Part shown: in pieces, positions 56,779 to 64,000 of the stretch | Layout: the number at the start of each line of letters is the position of its first letter | How positions within the stretch are numbered: position 1 is the first letter of the stretch | NCBI GenBank assembly: GCA_017302105.1 | Contig: JAFLCS010000002.1 | Location: forward strand, 437,001-501,000 | DNA length: 64,000 nt | From: Caulobacterales bacterium | Lineage (GTDB): Bacteria > Pseudomonadota > Alphaproteobacteria > Caulobacterales > Caulobacteraceae | Direction of reading: 5' to 3' | Program-made: the position numbers and the translations under genes | Notes under the pieces: model-generated | Databases searched by the model: none | Seen by the model: the letters and a program-made list of their open reading frames with translations, nothing else | Told to the model about the DNA's origin: nothing

Positions 56779-57432
56779 ATGATCGTCGCGTTCCTCAACC
56801 AGAAGGGCGGCGTCGGCAAGACGACCCTGGCGCTGAATCTCGCCGGCGAATGGGCACGGCAAGGCAAGCGCGTCACTCTTATCGACGCCGACCCGCAGGG
56901 ATCGGCGCTGGACTGGTCGCAGCAGCGGGCGCGTAAAGGACTGCCGCGTCTGTTCGGCGTCGTCGGCCTGGCGCGCGACACGTTACACCGGGAGGCGCCG
57001 GAACTGGGGCGCACCGCCGACGTGATCGTGATCGATGGTCCGCCGCGTGTCGCAGCGCTGATGCGCTCGGCGCTCCTCGCCGCCGACCTGGTGCTGATTC
57101 CGGTGCAGCCGTCGCCACTCGATGGCTGGGCTTCCGCCGAGATGCTGACGCTTCTTGCGGAAGCGCGCATCTACCGACCGGATCTCACCGCCCGCTTCGT
57201 GCTGAACCGCTGCGGCGCGCGCACTGTGCTCGCCCGCGAAACGGCCGAGACGCTGGCCGATCACGATCCGCCGGTGCTCACCGCCACCATCGGTCAGCGC
57301 GTCGCCTTCGCGGTCGCCGCGCAATCGGGACGGCTGGTGTCCGAACTGGACGATGAAACGCCCGCCGCGCGCGAGATCGCGGTGCTCGCAGCGGCGATCG
57401 ATGCAGTCGACACAGGAAGGACGACGCCATGA
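56779..57432 (+). CDS. parA: ParA-family partition ATPase
   Basis: A 217-residue ParA: deviant Walker A KGGVGKTT at residues 9-16, VTLIDADPQGSALDWS, and VIVIDGPPRVAALM for Walker B. The short form without an N-terminal helix-turn-helix is usual for ICEs of this type. It overlaps a ribbon-helix-helix gene by 4 bases, which may serve as its partner. The IS110 element separates it from repA. Confidence 0.93.
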   Translation: MIVAFLNQKGGVGKTTLALNLAGEWARQGKRVTLIDADPQGSALDWSQQRARKGLPRLFGVVGLARDTLHREAPELGRTADVIVIDGPPRVAALMRSALLAADLVLIPVQPSPLDGWASAEMLTLLAEARIYRPDLTARFVLNRCGARTVLARETAETLADHDPPVLTATIGQRVAFAVAAQSGRLVSELDDETPAAREIAVLAAAIDAVDTGRTTP

Positions 57433-57683
57433 GCGAACGCCCGACCCGTCGCGGATTCGCCTCACGCCCAGCCGATCCGGAGCAGTGGATCAAGGCGGCA
57501 GATAGTGCGCCGCGCGACAGCGACGCCGGCAGTTTTATCGCGCGGCTCACCATCGACGTTACGCCAGAGCTGCGCGGCCGGATCAAGATCGCCGCCTTCC
57601 GGCGCGGCGTCACCGTCGCCGACATGCTGCGCGAGCTGCTCGCGCGTGAATTTCCCCTTGACCCCGATGGAGACCATCCATGA
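57429..57683 (+). CDS. ribbon-helix-helix protein next to ParA
   Basis: An 84-residue basic protein. SFIARLTIDVTPELRGRIKIAAFRRGVTVADMLRELLAREF has the ribbon then two helices typical of RHH DNA-binding proteins, such as ParG-like partition partners. Coupled to parA and DUF2840 by 4-base overlaps at both ends. The role as centromere-binding partner is inferred. Confidence 0.75.
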   Translation: MSERPTRRGFASRPADPEQWIKAADSAPRDSDAGSFIARLTIDVTPELRGRIKIAAFRRGVTVADMLRELLAREFPLDPDGDHP

Positions 57684-58201
57684 CCGGCAACGCGGCTCCT
57701 CGCGTGCTCGGCGGCTCCGTGCCGATCGCACACGCATCCGACAACCTCACCCATGTCGAATTGACCTGGGTGGAAAAAAGAATCGAGAACTGGATCAGGT
57801 TCGGCCGCGAGGCGCGAGAAACCATCCTCGACCGCCGCCGCCGCGTGCTGTCGTTCCGGCCCGGCAGCACCTTCGCCTTCGTCCGTTGGGCGTCCAATGA
57901 CTTCGGCACGATCATCTCGCGCATCGACATCGTGTGCGCCGTTAGGCCCGGCGATGCCTATCAGACGCTGCCCTTCGTGCGCCCTGGCGGCGACATCCTG
58001 CTCAAGATCGAGGGCTGGCCGAAGGTCCAACAGGTGCTCCGCCATATCGATGCGGTGGAAGCCGCTGGGATCGACCCTTGCGAGGTCGGTGCCGATCACT
58101 GGCGCCATGTCGCCAACCGTCTGAGCGCCGGACATGAGCCGCGTCCCTACACGCTCGAGCGCCATCAGGCGTGGCTCAAGCGACGGGAGATCGAGCGATG
58201 A
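57680..58201 (+). CDS. DUF2840 family protein
   Basis: A 173-residue protein with the DUF2840 pattern (LTWVEKRIENWIRFGREARETILDRRRRVLSF, FAFVRWASNDFGTIISRIDIV). It is a standard member of this ICE backbone between parA and traF; function unknown. It overlaps the peptidase gene by 4 bases. Confidence 0.85.
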   Translation: MTGNAAPRVLGGSVPIAHASDNLTHVELTWVEKRIENWIRFGREARETILDRRRRVLSFRPGSTFAFVRWASNDFGTIISRIDIVCAVRPGDAYQTLPFVRPGGDILLKIEGWPKVQQVLRHIDAVEAAGIDPCEVGADHWRHVANRLSAGHEPRPYTLERHQAWLKRREIER

Positions 58202-58755
58202 CCCGCTTCGGCTACGTCATGGTGACGTATTTCTCGATCATGGGCGTCGCCATCGCGTCCTTCGTTCCAACACCGCTGCGCCTCGTGTGGAACGCCTCGG
58301 CTAGCGTGCCGATCGGCCTCTATGACCTCGATCCGCCCCGTCAGCTGGCGGTCGGCGATCTGGTTGCCGTCATGCCGGACGAGCCGCTCGCCGATTTCAT
58401 GGTCGAGCGTGGCTATGTCGGGCGCGGCGTGCCGCTGATGAAGCATGTCGCGGCACTTCCCGGTCAACAGGTCTGCCGCACCGGCAATGCCGTGACGATC
58501 GATACCGTGCCGATCGGCGACGCGCTCGACCGCGACAGACGTGGCCGTCCGCTGCCAGTCTGGCAGGGTTGCCGCCGCATCGCGTACGGCGACATCTTCC
58601 TGATGAATCCGTCCGTGCCCGACAGTCTCGACGGCCGCTATTTCGGCGCGATCCCGGCGCGCACCGTCATCGGCAAGGCGACGCCGATCTACACCGACGA
58701 GGCCGGCGATGGCCGTTTCGTTTGGCGCGCCCAAACATCAACGACCACGCACTGA
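58198..58755 (+). CDS. traF: conjugation-associated S26 signal peptidase TraF
   Basis: A 185-residue membrane-anchored serine peptidase: N-terminal hydrophobic helix, nucleophile Ser in NASASVPIGLY, and general base Lys in LMKHVAALPGQQV, the S26C/TraF arrangement. TraF processes the TrbC pilin in IncP-like systems; trbC is expected to the right of the window. ATG 58198 overlaps the DUF2840 stop; the frame also opens at 58171. Confidence 0.9.
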   Translation: MTRFGYVMVTYFSIMGVAIASFVPTPLRLVWNASASVPIGLYDLDPPRQLAVGDLVAVMPDEPLADFMVERGYVGRGVPLMKHVAALPGQQVCRTGNAVTIDTVPIGDALDRDRRGRPLPVWQGCRRIAYGDIFLMNPSVPDSLDGRYFGAIPARTVIGKATPIYTDEAGDGRFVWRAQTSTTTH

Positions 58756-58823
58756 CCCGCTTTCCAGCGGCGGGAGCGGTGCTCGCCGATGGGTCTTCCA
58801 ACGCCACCGCCAAGGAAACCACC

Positions 58824-59177
58824 ATGCCACAGATCGGGACATTCAGGCACGACGACGACGGCGTCGGCTTCATCGGACATCTGACGACGCTGATGCTGGC
58901 TCAGGACATTCTCATCGCCTCGGCCGAGCCATCAGACGCCGAGAACGCACCCCAGTTTCGCGTCCACCTCGTCGATAGCGAGACCGGAGAAGCGGGCGCG
59001 GAGATCGGCGCCGGCTGGAAGCGCACCGGCGAACGCGCGGGCGAATACATTGCTGTGGTGATCGACGATCCGGCACTGCCGCAGCCGGTCCGCGCCAACC
59101 TGTTCCGCAACGACGATGCCGGCAAAGACTGGTCATTGCACTGGAGCCGTCCCGCCAAGCGCGACGCGAAGGACTGA
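58824..59177 (+). CDS. DUF736 family protein, copy 2
   Basis: A 117-residue paralogue of the protein at 51579: MPQIGTFRHDDDGVGFIGHL, GAEIGAGWKRTGERAGEYIAVVIDDP, and LHWSRPAKRD at the end. The two share the DUF736 frame but have diverged considerably, and this copy has a small insert (HLVDSETGEAG). Two copies in one element are common. AAGGAAA lies before ATG 58824. Confidence 0.85.
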   Translation: MPQIGTFRHDDDGVGFIGHLTTLMLAQDILIASAEPSDAENAPQFRVHLVDSETGEAGAEIGAGWKRTGERAGEYIAVVIDDPALPQPVRANLFRNDDAGKDWSLHWSRPAKRDAKD

Positions 59178-59181
59178 CGCC

Positions 59182-59898
59182 ATGCGCAGCACCGTCCTCC
59201 TCCTCCTTTCCGGCCTCGCGCTCGCTTGCGTTCAATCCGTGCCGTCGCTCGCCGATCCCGTGGCGACCGCCCGGCCAACGCCGCGCGATCCTTACGCCGA
59301 TCACGTCGCGGAAGCGGCACAGCGCTTCGAGCTTCCGGCTGCATGGATCAGGGCGGTGCTGCGCGCGGAAAGCAATGGCGATCCGCGCGCCGTCTCGCCC
59401 AAGGGGGCGATCGGCCTGATGCAGATCATGCCACAGACCTGGGCGGGCCTGCGCGTCCGTCACCGTCTCGGCGCGGACCCATACGACCCGCACGACAACA
59501 TCATCGCGGGCGCGGCCTATATCCGCGAGCTGTTCGACCGCTACGGCTCGCCTGGCTGGATCGCCGCCTACAATGCCGGTCCCGGTCGCTATGAGGCATC
59601 GCTGAGCGGCCGTCCGCTGCCATCCGAAACCCGCGCCTATCTCGCCAATGTAGCACCGGCGCTGGACGGCAACGGCGCGGCCAGACCTACCGTAGTGGCG
59701 GCCGTCGATCCGCTGACATGGACCCGGGCGCCGCTGTTCATCGGACAGCCGGATCGCCGCCCCGCTGCCGATCCTGTGCAGGCCGATCGCTCCTCGACCG
59801 ATGCGGGACAGACGCCGGCAGTGCGCGACGTTTCCGCCACAGTGCCGCAATCCGGCGGGCTGTTCGTCGCCCGCGCTGATGCAGGAATGATGCGATGA
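59182..59898 (+). CDS. lytic transglycosylase (VirB1/TrbN-like)
   Basis: A 238-residue exported protein: signal peptide MRSTVLLLLSGLALACVQSVPSLA, then an SLT fold with the catalytic Glu in RAVLRAESNGDPRAVSP, GLMQIMPQTWAGL and AAYNAGPGRYE. It would locally open peptidoglycan for the conjugation channel. The C-terminal ~70 residues are Pro/Ala-rich and probably unstructured. The frame is open to 59116, but ATG 59182 starts the signal peptide. Confidence 0.9.
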   Translation: MRSTVLLLLSGLALACVQSVPSLADPVATARPTPRDPYADHVAEAAQRFELPAAWIRAVLRAESNGDPRAVSPKGAIGLMQIMPQTWAGLRVRHRLGADPYDPHDNIIAGAAYIRELFDRYGSPGWIAAYNAGPGRYEASLSGRPLPSETRAYLANVAPALDGNGAARPTVVAAVDPLTWTRAPLFIGQPDRRPAADPVQADRSSTDAGQTPAVRDVSATVPQSGGLFVARADAGMMR

Positions 59899-59997
59899 GC
59901 GCCGCGGTTCCCGATCGCACGATAGCGGGCGCTGGCGTATTCCAGAGAGTGCAGAGGTGGAGCACAGGCAACACGACCGAAGGATGGCAGGATAAAA

Positions 59998-60088
59998 GGC
60001 CGCGAGGTGCGGCTTGTTGCGGTCGTGTTATTTCAAGGGGTTATGGCGCATTTTCGCGAGGTGTGCAGGTTTCCCGCACCTCGCGGCC
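59998..60088. other. candidate origin of transfer (oriT): perfect 15-bp inverted repeat before the relaxase
   Basis: GGCCGCGAGGTGCGG (59998-60012) and CCGCACCTCGCGGCC (60074-60088) are perfect inverted repeats 61 bases apart. A partial third copy, CGCGAGGTG (60055-60063), lies between. The stretch has no convincing gene and lies directly upstream of the relaxase gene, the usual oriT position. The nick site cannot be identified by eye. Confidence 0.55.
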
Positions 60089-60142
60089 ATGCCGATTTCC
60101 TCATGATTTCGAGCACTTGGCGCGATGTGCGGCGTCTCGGCC

Positions 60143-61882
60143 ATGACCGACGACACCAAGTTTCGCATCCGGCCTGGCCGCATTCGCTCCTCCGGCGCAC
60201 AGCGCGCGCGACCCTTCATCGCGCAGGCGCTCGCCGCCGCGAAGAAGGCCGGCGCCGGCGTTTCACGCTCGGGCCGGATCGTTGCCGGCAACCGCTCACG
60301 CTTCGGGCGCGGCCAGCGTGCCAGCATCCAGGCCAATCGTTTCATCACCGCGCGCTCGCGCGGCGCCGTCATCAAGGCGCGCGTCGTGCGTCAAAGCGCC
60401 CGTTCCGCGCCACTCGCCACCCATCTCAGCTACCTGCGCCGCGAAGGCGTGACCCGAGACGGAGAAAAGGCAAGGCTGTTCGGCCCCGGCGGGGACGACG
60501 CCGATCCGAAAGCCTTCGCGGAGCGATGTGAGGGAGACCGCCACCACTTCCGGTTCATCGTCTCGCCCGACGACGCTGCGGAGATGGCTGACCTCAAGTC
60601 CTTCACCCGCGATCTGGTCGACCAGATGGAAAAGGATCTGGACACAAGCCTGGACTGGGTGGCCGTCGATCACTGGAATACCGAGCACCCGCATGTTCAC
60701 CTGATCGTGCGAGGCGTGCGTGACGACAGGCAGGATCTCGTCATCTCCCGCGATTACATCAAGGACGGGATGCGCGACCGCGCGCGCGATCTCATCACCC
60801 AGGAACTCGGCCCCCGCACCGATCTCGACATCCGCCGCACACTCGGCCGCCAGGTCGATGCCGAACGCTGGACGCAACTCGATCGCCAGCTTGTCCGGGA
60901 TGCGCGCGATACCGGCGTCATCGACTTCGCGCCACGGCCGGGCGAACAACCCGACCTCTATCTCCCCCAAAAGGTCGGCCGCCTGCGCAAGCTGGAATCC
61001 CTCGGCCTCTCCGACCAGATCGGTCCCGGCCAATGGGTGATCGACGGTAACGCCGAAGCAATCCTGCGCGGACTCGGCGAGCGCGGCGACATCATCAAGC
61101 GCATGCACCGCGCGCTGACGGAGCGCGGCATCGAGCGCGGATCGGCGAGCTATGTGCTTGCCGCCGAGTGTCTCGATACACCGATTGTCGGCCGCCTTGT
61201 CGATCGTGGCCTCGACGATGAGCTTAAAGGCTCGGCCTACGCTGTGGTGGATGGCGTCGATGGCCGCACGCATCACATCAAGCTGTCCGACCTCGACGCC
61301 GCCGGTGACAGCGCACCGGGCTCCATCGTCGAGCTGCGGCGGTTCGATGATGCCAACGGCGAACGCCGCATCGCGCTCGCCATCCGCTCCGATCTCGACA
61401 TCGAGCGGCAGATCACGGCATCCGGGGCGACCTGGCTCGACCGGCAGAATATCGCCCGCGAGCCGGTCGCCCTTTCGGACGGCGGCTTCGGCGCGGAGGT
61501 TCGCCATGCGCTCGACCGTCGCGCCGAGTATATCATCGAACAGGGGCTTGCCGACCGCAACGGCCAGCGCGTCACCTTCGCGCGCAATCTGATCGACACG
61601 CTCCGCGCCCGCGAGCTGGAGACGCTGGGCGAGAAGCTCGCCGCCGAGACCGGCCAGCCCTTCAATCGCGCAGACTCTGGCGAATATGTCGCCGGTTCCT
61701 ATCGCCAGCGCTTCACGCTCGCCTCCGGTCGCTTTGCCATGATCGATGACGGCCTCGGCTTCCAGCTCGTGCCCTGGACGCCCTCCCTCGAAAAGCAACT
61801 CGGCCGCCATGTCTCTGGCGTCGCTCGCGACGATGGCGGCATCGACTGGAGCTTTGGCCGCAAACGCGGCCTCGGCCTTTGA
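60143..61882 (+). CDS. conjugative relaxase (VirD2/RlxS-like, DUF3363)
   Basis: A 579-residue relaxase. The N-terminal ~80 residues are strongly basic. The catalytic domain has the metal-binding histidines in HWNTEHPHVHLIVRG (near residue 180); LKSFTRDLVDQMEKDLDTSLDW precedes it. The C-terminal DUF3363-like part follows (QWVIDGNAEAILRGLGERGDIIKRM and onward). It nicks oriT and pilots the ICE DNA. ATG 60125 is an alternative start six codons upstream. Confidence 0.9.
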   Translation: MTDDTKFRIRPGRIRSSGAQRARPFIAQALAAAKKAGAGVSRSGRIVAGNRSRFGRGQRASIQANRFITARSRGAVIKARVVRQSARSAPLATHLSYLRREGVTRDGEKARLFGPGGDDADPKAFAERCEGDRHHFRFIVSPDDAAEMADLKSFTRDLVDQMEKDLDTSLDWVAVDHWNTEHPHVHLIVRGVRDDRQDLVISRDYIKDGMRDRARDLITQELGPRTDLDIRRTLGRQVDAERWTQLDRQLVRDARDTGVIDFAPRPGEQPDLYLPQKVGRLRKLESLGLSDQIGPGQWVIDGNAEAILRGLGERGDIIKRMHRALTERGIERGSASYVLAAECLDTPIVGRLVDRGLDDELKGSAYAVVDGVDGRTHHIKLSDLDAAGDSAPGSIVELRRFDDANGERRIALAIRSDLDIERQITASGATWLDRQNIAREPVALSDGGFGAEVRHALDRRAEYIIEQGLADRNGQRVTFARNLIDTLRARELETLGEKLAAETGQPFNRADSGEYVAGSYRQRFTLASGRFAMIDDGLGFQLVPWTPSLEKQLGRHVSGVARDDGGIDWSFGRKRGLGL

Positions 61883-61909
61883 CTACCCATTGCCCAAAAG
61901 GAATTGCCC

Positions 61910-63898
61910 ATGCCCGCCACCAAGATTCTGTGGGGCCAGATCATCACCGTCCTCTCCATCGTCCTCACCTGCATCTGGGGCGCGACCGAATGGGTGGCCT
62001 GGCGGCTCGCGTTTCAGCCTGAATTGGGCGCGCCATGGTTCCGGCTGTTCGGCTTCCCGATCTACCTGCCGCCCTCCTTCTTCTGGTGGTGGTATGGCTA
62101 TGACGCCTATGCGCCACAGGTCTTCGTTGAAGGCGCCTATATCGCGGCGTCCGGCGGCTTCATCGCCGTGGCCGTCGCTATCGGCATGTCGGTATGGCGC
62201 GCGCGGGAGGCGAAGAAGGTCGAGACCTACGGTTCAGCCCGCTGGGCCGAAACGGAGGAAGTGAAGTCGGCCGGTTTGCTCGGCCCGGATGGCGTGGTGC
62301 TCGGCCGCTACGACAGCCACTATCTTCGTCACAACGGCCCGGAGCATGTTTTGTGTTTCGCGCCGACGCGCTCTGGCAAGGGCGTCGGCCTGGTCGTGCC
62401 GTCGCTGCTGACATGGCCGGGATCGGCGATCGTCCATGACATCAAAGGCGAGAACTGGCAGCTCACCGCGGGCTTTCGTGCCCAGCATGGGCGTGTGCTG
62501 CTGTTCGATCCGACCAACGCCAAATCCTCAGCCTATAATCCGTTGCTTGAAGTACGCCGCGGCGAATGGGAAGTTCGCGACGTCCAGAACATCGCCGACA
62601 TCCTGGTCGATCCCGAAGGCAGCCTCGAGAAGCGGAACCATTGGGAGAAAACCAGCCATGCGCTGCTGGTCGGCGCGATCCTCCACGTCCTCTATGCCGA
62701 AGCGGACAAGACGCTCGCCGGCGTCGCGGCATTCCTCTCAGATCCGAAGCGACCGATCGAATCCACACTCGCGGCGATGATGACGACGGCGCATCTCGGC
62801 GAAGCCGGGCCGCATCCGGTGATCGCATCGGCGGCGCGCGAACTGCTCAACAAGTCGGACAACGAACGGTCGGGCGTGTTGTCGACCGCCATGTCGTTCC
62901 TCGGCCTCTATCGCGATCCCGTTGTCGCCGAGGTGACGCGCCACTGCGATTGGCGGATTGGCGACGTCGTGGGTGGAAGGAACCCGACGACGCTCTATCT
63001 TGTCGTGCCGCCGTCCGACATCAACCGCACCAAGCCGCTGATCCGCCTGATCCTCAACCAGGTCGGCCGCCGCCTGACCGAGGATCTCCAGGCGAAAGCC
63101 GGCCGTCATCGGCTTCTCCTGATGCTCGACGAGTTTCCCGCGCTCGGGCGGCTCGATTTCTTCGAGAGCGCGCTCGCCTTCATGGCGGGCTATGGCCTCA
63201 AGAGCTTCCTGATCGCGCAGTCGCTGAACCAGATCGAGAAGGCGTATGGAGCAAACAACTCGATCCTCGACAATTGCCACGTCCGCGTCAGCTTCGCGAC
63301 CAACGACGAGCGAACGGCCAAGCGCGTGTCGGATGCCCTAGGCACCGCCACCGAGATGAAGGCAATGAAGAACTATGCCGGGCATCGGCTGTCGCCCTGG
63401 CTCGGCCATCTGATGGTGTCGCGCTCGGAAACCGCCCGACCGCTGCTCACGCCTGGCGAGGTGATGCAGCTTCCGCCCTCCGACGAAATCGTCATGGTCG
63501 CGGGCACCCCGCCTATCCGCGCGAAAAAGGCGCGCTATTACGAGGACGCACGCTTCAAGGAACGCATCTTGCCGCCGCCTTCGCTCGCCATTCCGAAGCA
63601 GGTACGGCCAGATGACTGGACCATGCTGCCATTACCGCAGCGGCCTCAGATCGTCGAAGCCAGCCAGGCGGCGCCAACCGCCGATGACGATCCGACCGAA
63701 TCCGAACGCCGTCAGCAGCCGGAACTCAACCGGGTGAAGCCGGTCGAGAAGCCGATGCCGATCGACAACCCGTTCGAGATCGACGCAGACCGGGACGAGA
63801 CCGAGGATGAAGCCGCACGCAACAGCCGGATGAACCGCCTCATGCAGGGTGTGGCGCGCCAGGTCTCGCTCGATCCGGACGACGGCATGGACCTGTGA
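61910..63898 (+). CDS. traG: type IV coupling protein TraG/VirD4
   Basis: A 662-residue inner-membrane ATPase that brings the relaxase-DNA complex to the secretion channel. Two N-terminal transmembrane segments (ILWGQIITVLSIVLTCIWG; YIAASGGFIAVAVAIGMSV) are followed by Walker A PTRSGKGVG (near residue 154) and Walker B LLLMLDEFPALG (near 405). The C-terminus is acidic. AAAAGGA before ATG 61910 is a good ribosome site. Confidence 0.95.
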   Translation: MPATKILWGQIITVLSIVLTCIWGATEWVAWRLAFQPELGAPWFRLFGFPIYLPPSFFWWWYGYDAYAPQVFVEGAYIAASGGFIAVAVAIGMSVWRAREAKKVETYGSARWAETEEVKSAGLLGPDGVVLGRYDSHYLRHNGPEHVLCFAPTRSGKGVGLVVPSLLTWPGSAIVHDIKGENWQLTAGFRAQHGRVLLFDPTNAKSSAYNPLLEVRRGEWEVRDVQNIADILVDPEGSLEKRNHWEKTSHALLVGAILHVLYAEADKTLAGVAAFLSDPKRPIESTLAAMMTTAHLGEAGPHPVIASAARELLNKSDNERSGVLSTAMSFLGLYRDPVVAEVTRHCDWRIGDVVGGRNPTTLYLVVPPSDINRTKPLIRLILNQVGRRLTEDLQAKAGRHRLLLMLDEFPALGRLDFFESALAFMAGYGLKSFLIAQSLNQIEKAYGANNSILDNCHVRVSFATNDERTAKRVSDALGTATEMKAMKNYAGHRLSPWLGHLMVSRSETARPLLTPGEVMQLPPSDEIVMVAGTPPIRAKKARYYEDARFKERILPPPSLAIPKQVRPDDWTMLPLPQRPQIVEASQAAPTADDDPTESERRQQPELNRVKPVEKPMPIDNPFEIDADRDETEDEAARNSRMNRLMQGVARQVSLDPDDGMDL

Positions 63899-63905
63899 GA
63901 CACCC

Positions 63906-64000
63906 ATGACCAAATCAGTCCGCAAGCAGCGCCTGTCCGTCTATCTCGATCCAGCGGTCATGAACCGACTGGCCGAGCACGCCGCGCGGCGTGATCATTC
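63906..64000 (+). CDS. CopG/ribbon-helix-helix protein, N-terminal part (cut by window edge)
   Basis: Begins at ATG 63906, 7 bases after the traG stop. The 31 visible residues (MTKSVRKQRLSVYLDPAVMN, RLAEHAARRDHS) have a basic start and the beta-strand-plus-helix pattern of CopG-like proteins. In related ICEs a CopG-like gene follows traG and precedes trbB. The rest is outside the window. Confidence 0.7.
   Translation, partial: MTKSVRKQRLSVYLDPAVMNRLAEHAARRDH

Noticed and set aside
55133..56782. 549-codon plus-strand open frame over the IS110 transposase
   Set aside because: It runs antisense to a complete DEDD transposase; the translation is low-complexity.
59895..60146. 83-codon frame overlapping the end of the transglycosylase gene
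   Set aside because: It crosses the inverted-repeat region proposed as oriT and has a Cys/Arg-rich, non-family translation.

Overview
The window looks like a high-GC alphaproteobacterial chromosome, most likely Caulobacterales and Brevundimonas-like, joined to the left part of an integrative and conjugative element (ICE). The placement rests on the gene content: an iscR-led SUF operon, a DEAD-box helicase, parE, rlmE, a PPC-domain metalloprotease, and an ICE of the kind shared by Rhizobiales, Sphingomonadales and Caulobacterales. No database search was possible, so the taxonomy is an inference. I found no rRNA, tRNA or CRISPR array.

Chromosomal part (1 to about 32.8 kb). It opens with the end of an outer-membrane-type protein, an RND efflux adaptor and pump, and a beta-carbonic anhydrase. 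Next comes a tandem duplication of a JAMM-like metallopeptidase gene plus a lipoprotein gene, whose second copy is decaying. An alpha/beta hydrolase follows. The Fe-S assembly operon is iscR, cysteine desulfurase, sufB, an unknown membrane-anchored protein, sufC, sufD, sufS, sufT, sufA and a TfoX-like gene. It is translationally coupled throughout and sits under a promoter whose -35 box lies inside a good IscR-type site. Then come a MATE pump, an acyltransferase, a diguanylate cyclase, an RNA helicase, an S41 peptidase, parE, rlmE, a DUF2332 protein, an SRAP protein, an FMN reductase, a PPC-domain metalloprotease, a crotonase and a metallophosphoesterase.

Junction and defence cargo (32.8-38.4 kb). 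An AT-rich stretch with inverted repeats is followed by four minus-strand genes: AbiEi, AbiEii, an OLD-type ATPase/TOPRIM nuclease and a UvrD-like helicase. The last two overlap and form a Gabija-like (class 2 OLD) pair.

ICE backbone (38.5-64 kb, all plus strand except an IS110 transposase). ArdC antirestriction, ParB, four small genes, a giant methyltransferase/helicase, a Toprim protein, a DUF2493 protein, small membrane proteins and DUF736 come first. An excision-control block follows: an XRE regulator whose start codon lies in a perfect palindrome, a QseM-like DUF2285 antiactivator, an FseA-like activator split over two frames with a candidate +1 frameshift site, and an AlpA/RdfS-like excisionase. 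Then come repA with three iteron-like repeats, an IS110 insertion, parA, a ribbon-helix-helix protein, DUF2840, a TraF-type peptidase, a second DUF736, a lytic transglycosylase, a candidate oriT, the relaxase, the TraG/VirD4 coupling protein and the start of a CopG-like gene. The trb mating-pair genes and integrase presumably lie beyond the right edge.

Most notable observations: three copies of a covarying stem-loop leader in front of ardC, parB and the methyltransferase/helicase gene; the FseA-like frameshift; the duplicated and decaying JAMM/lipoprotein module; an unknown membrane protein inside the suf operon; and a hydrolase whose nucleophile serine is replaced by glutamine.
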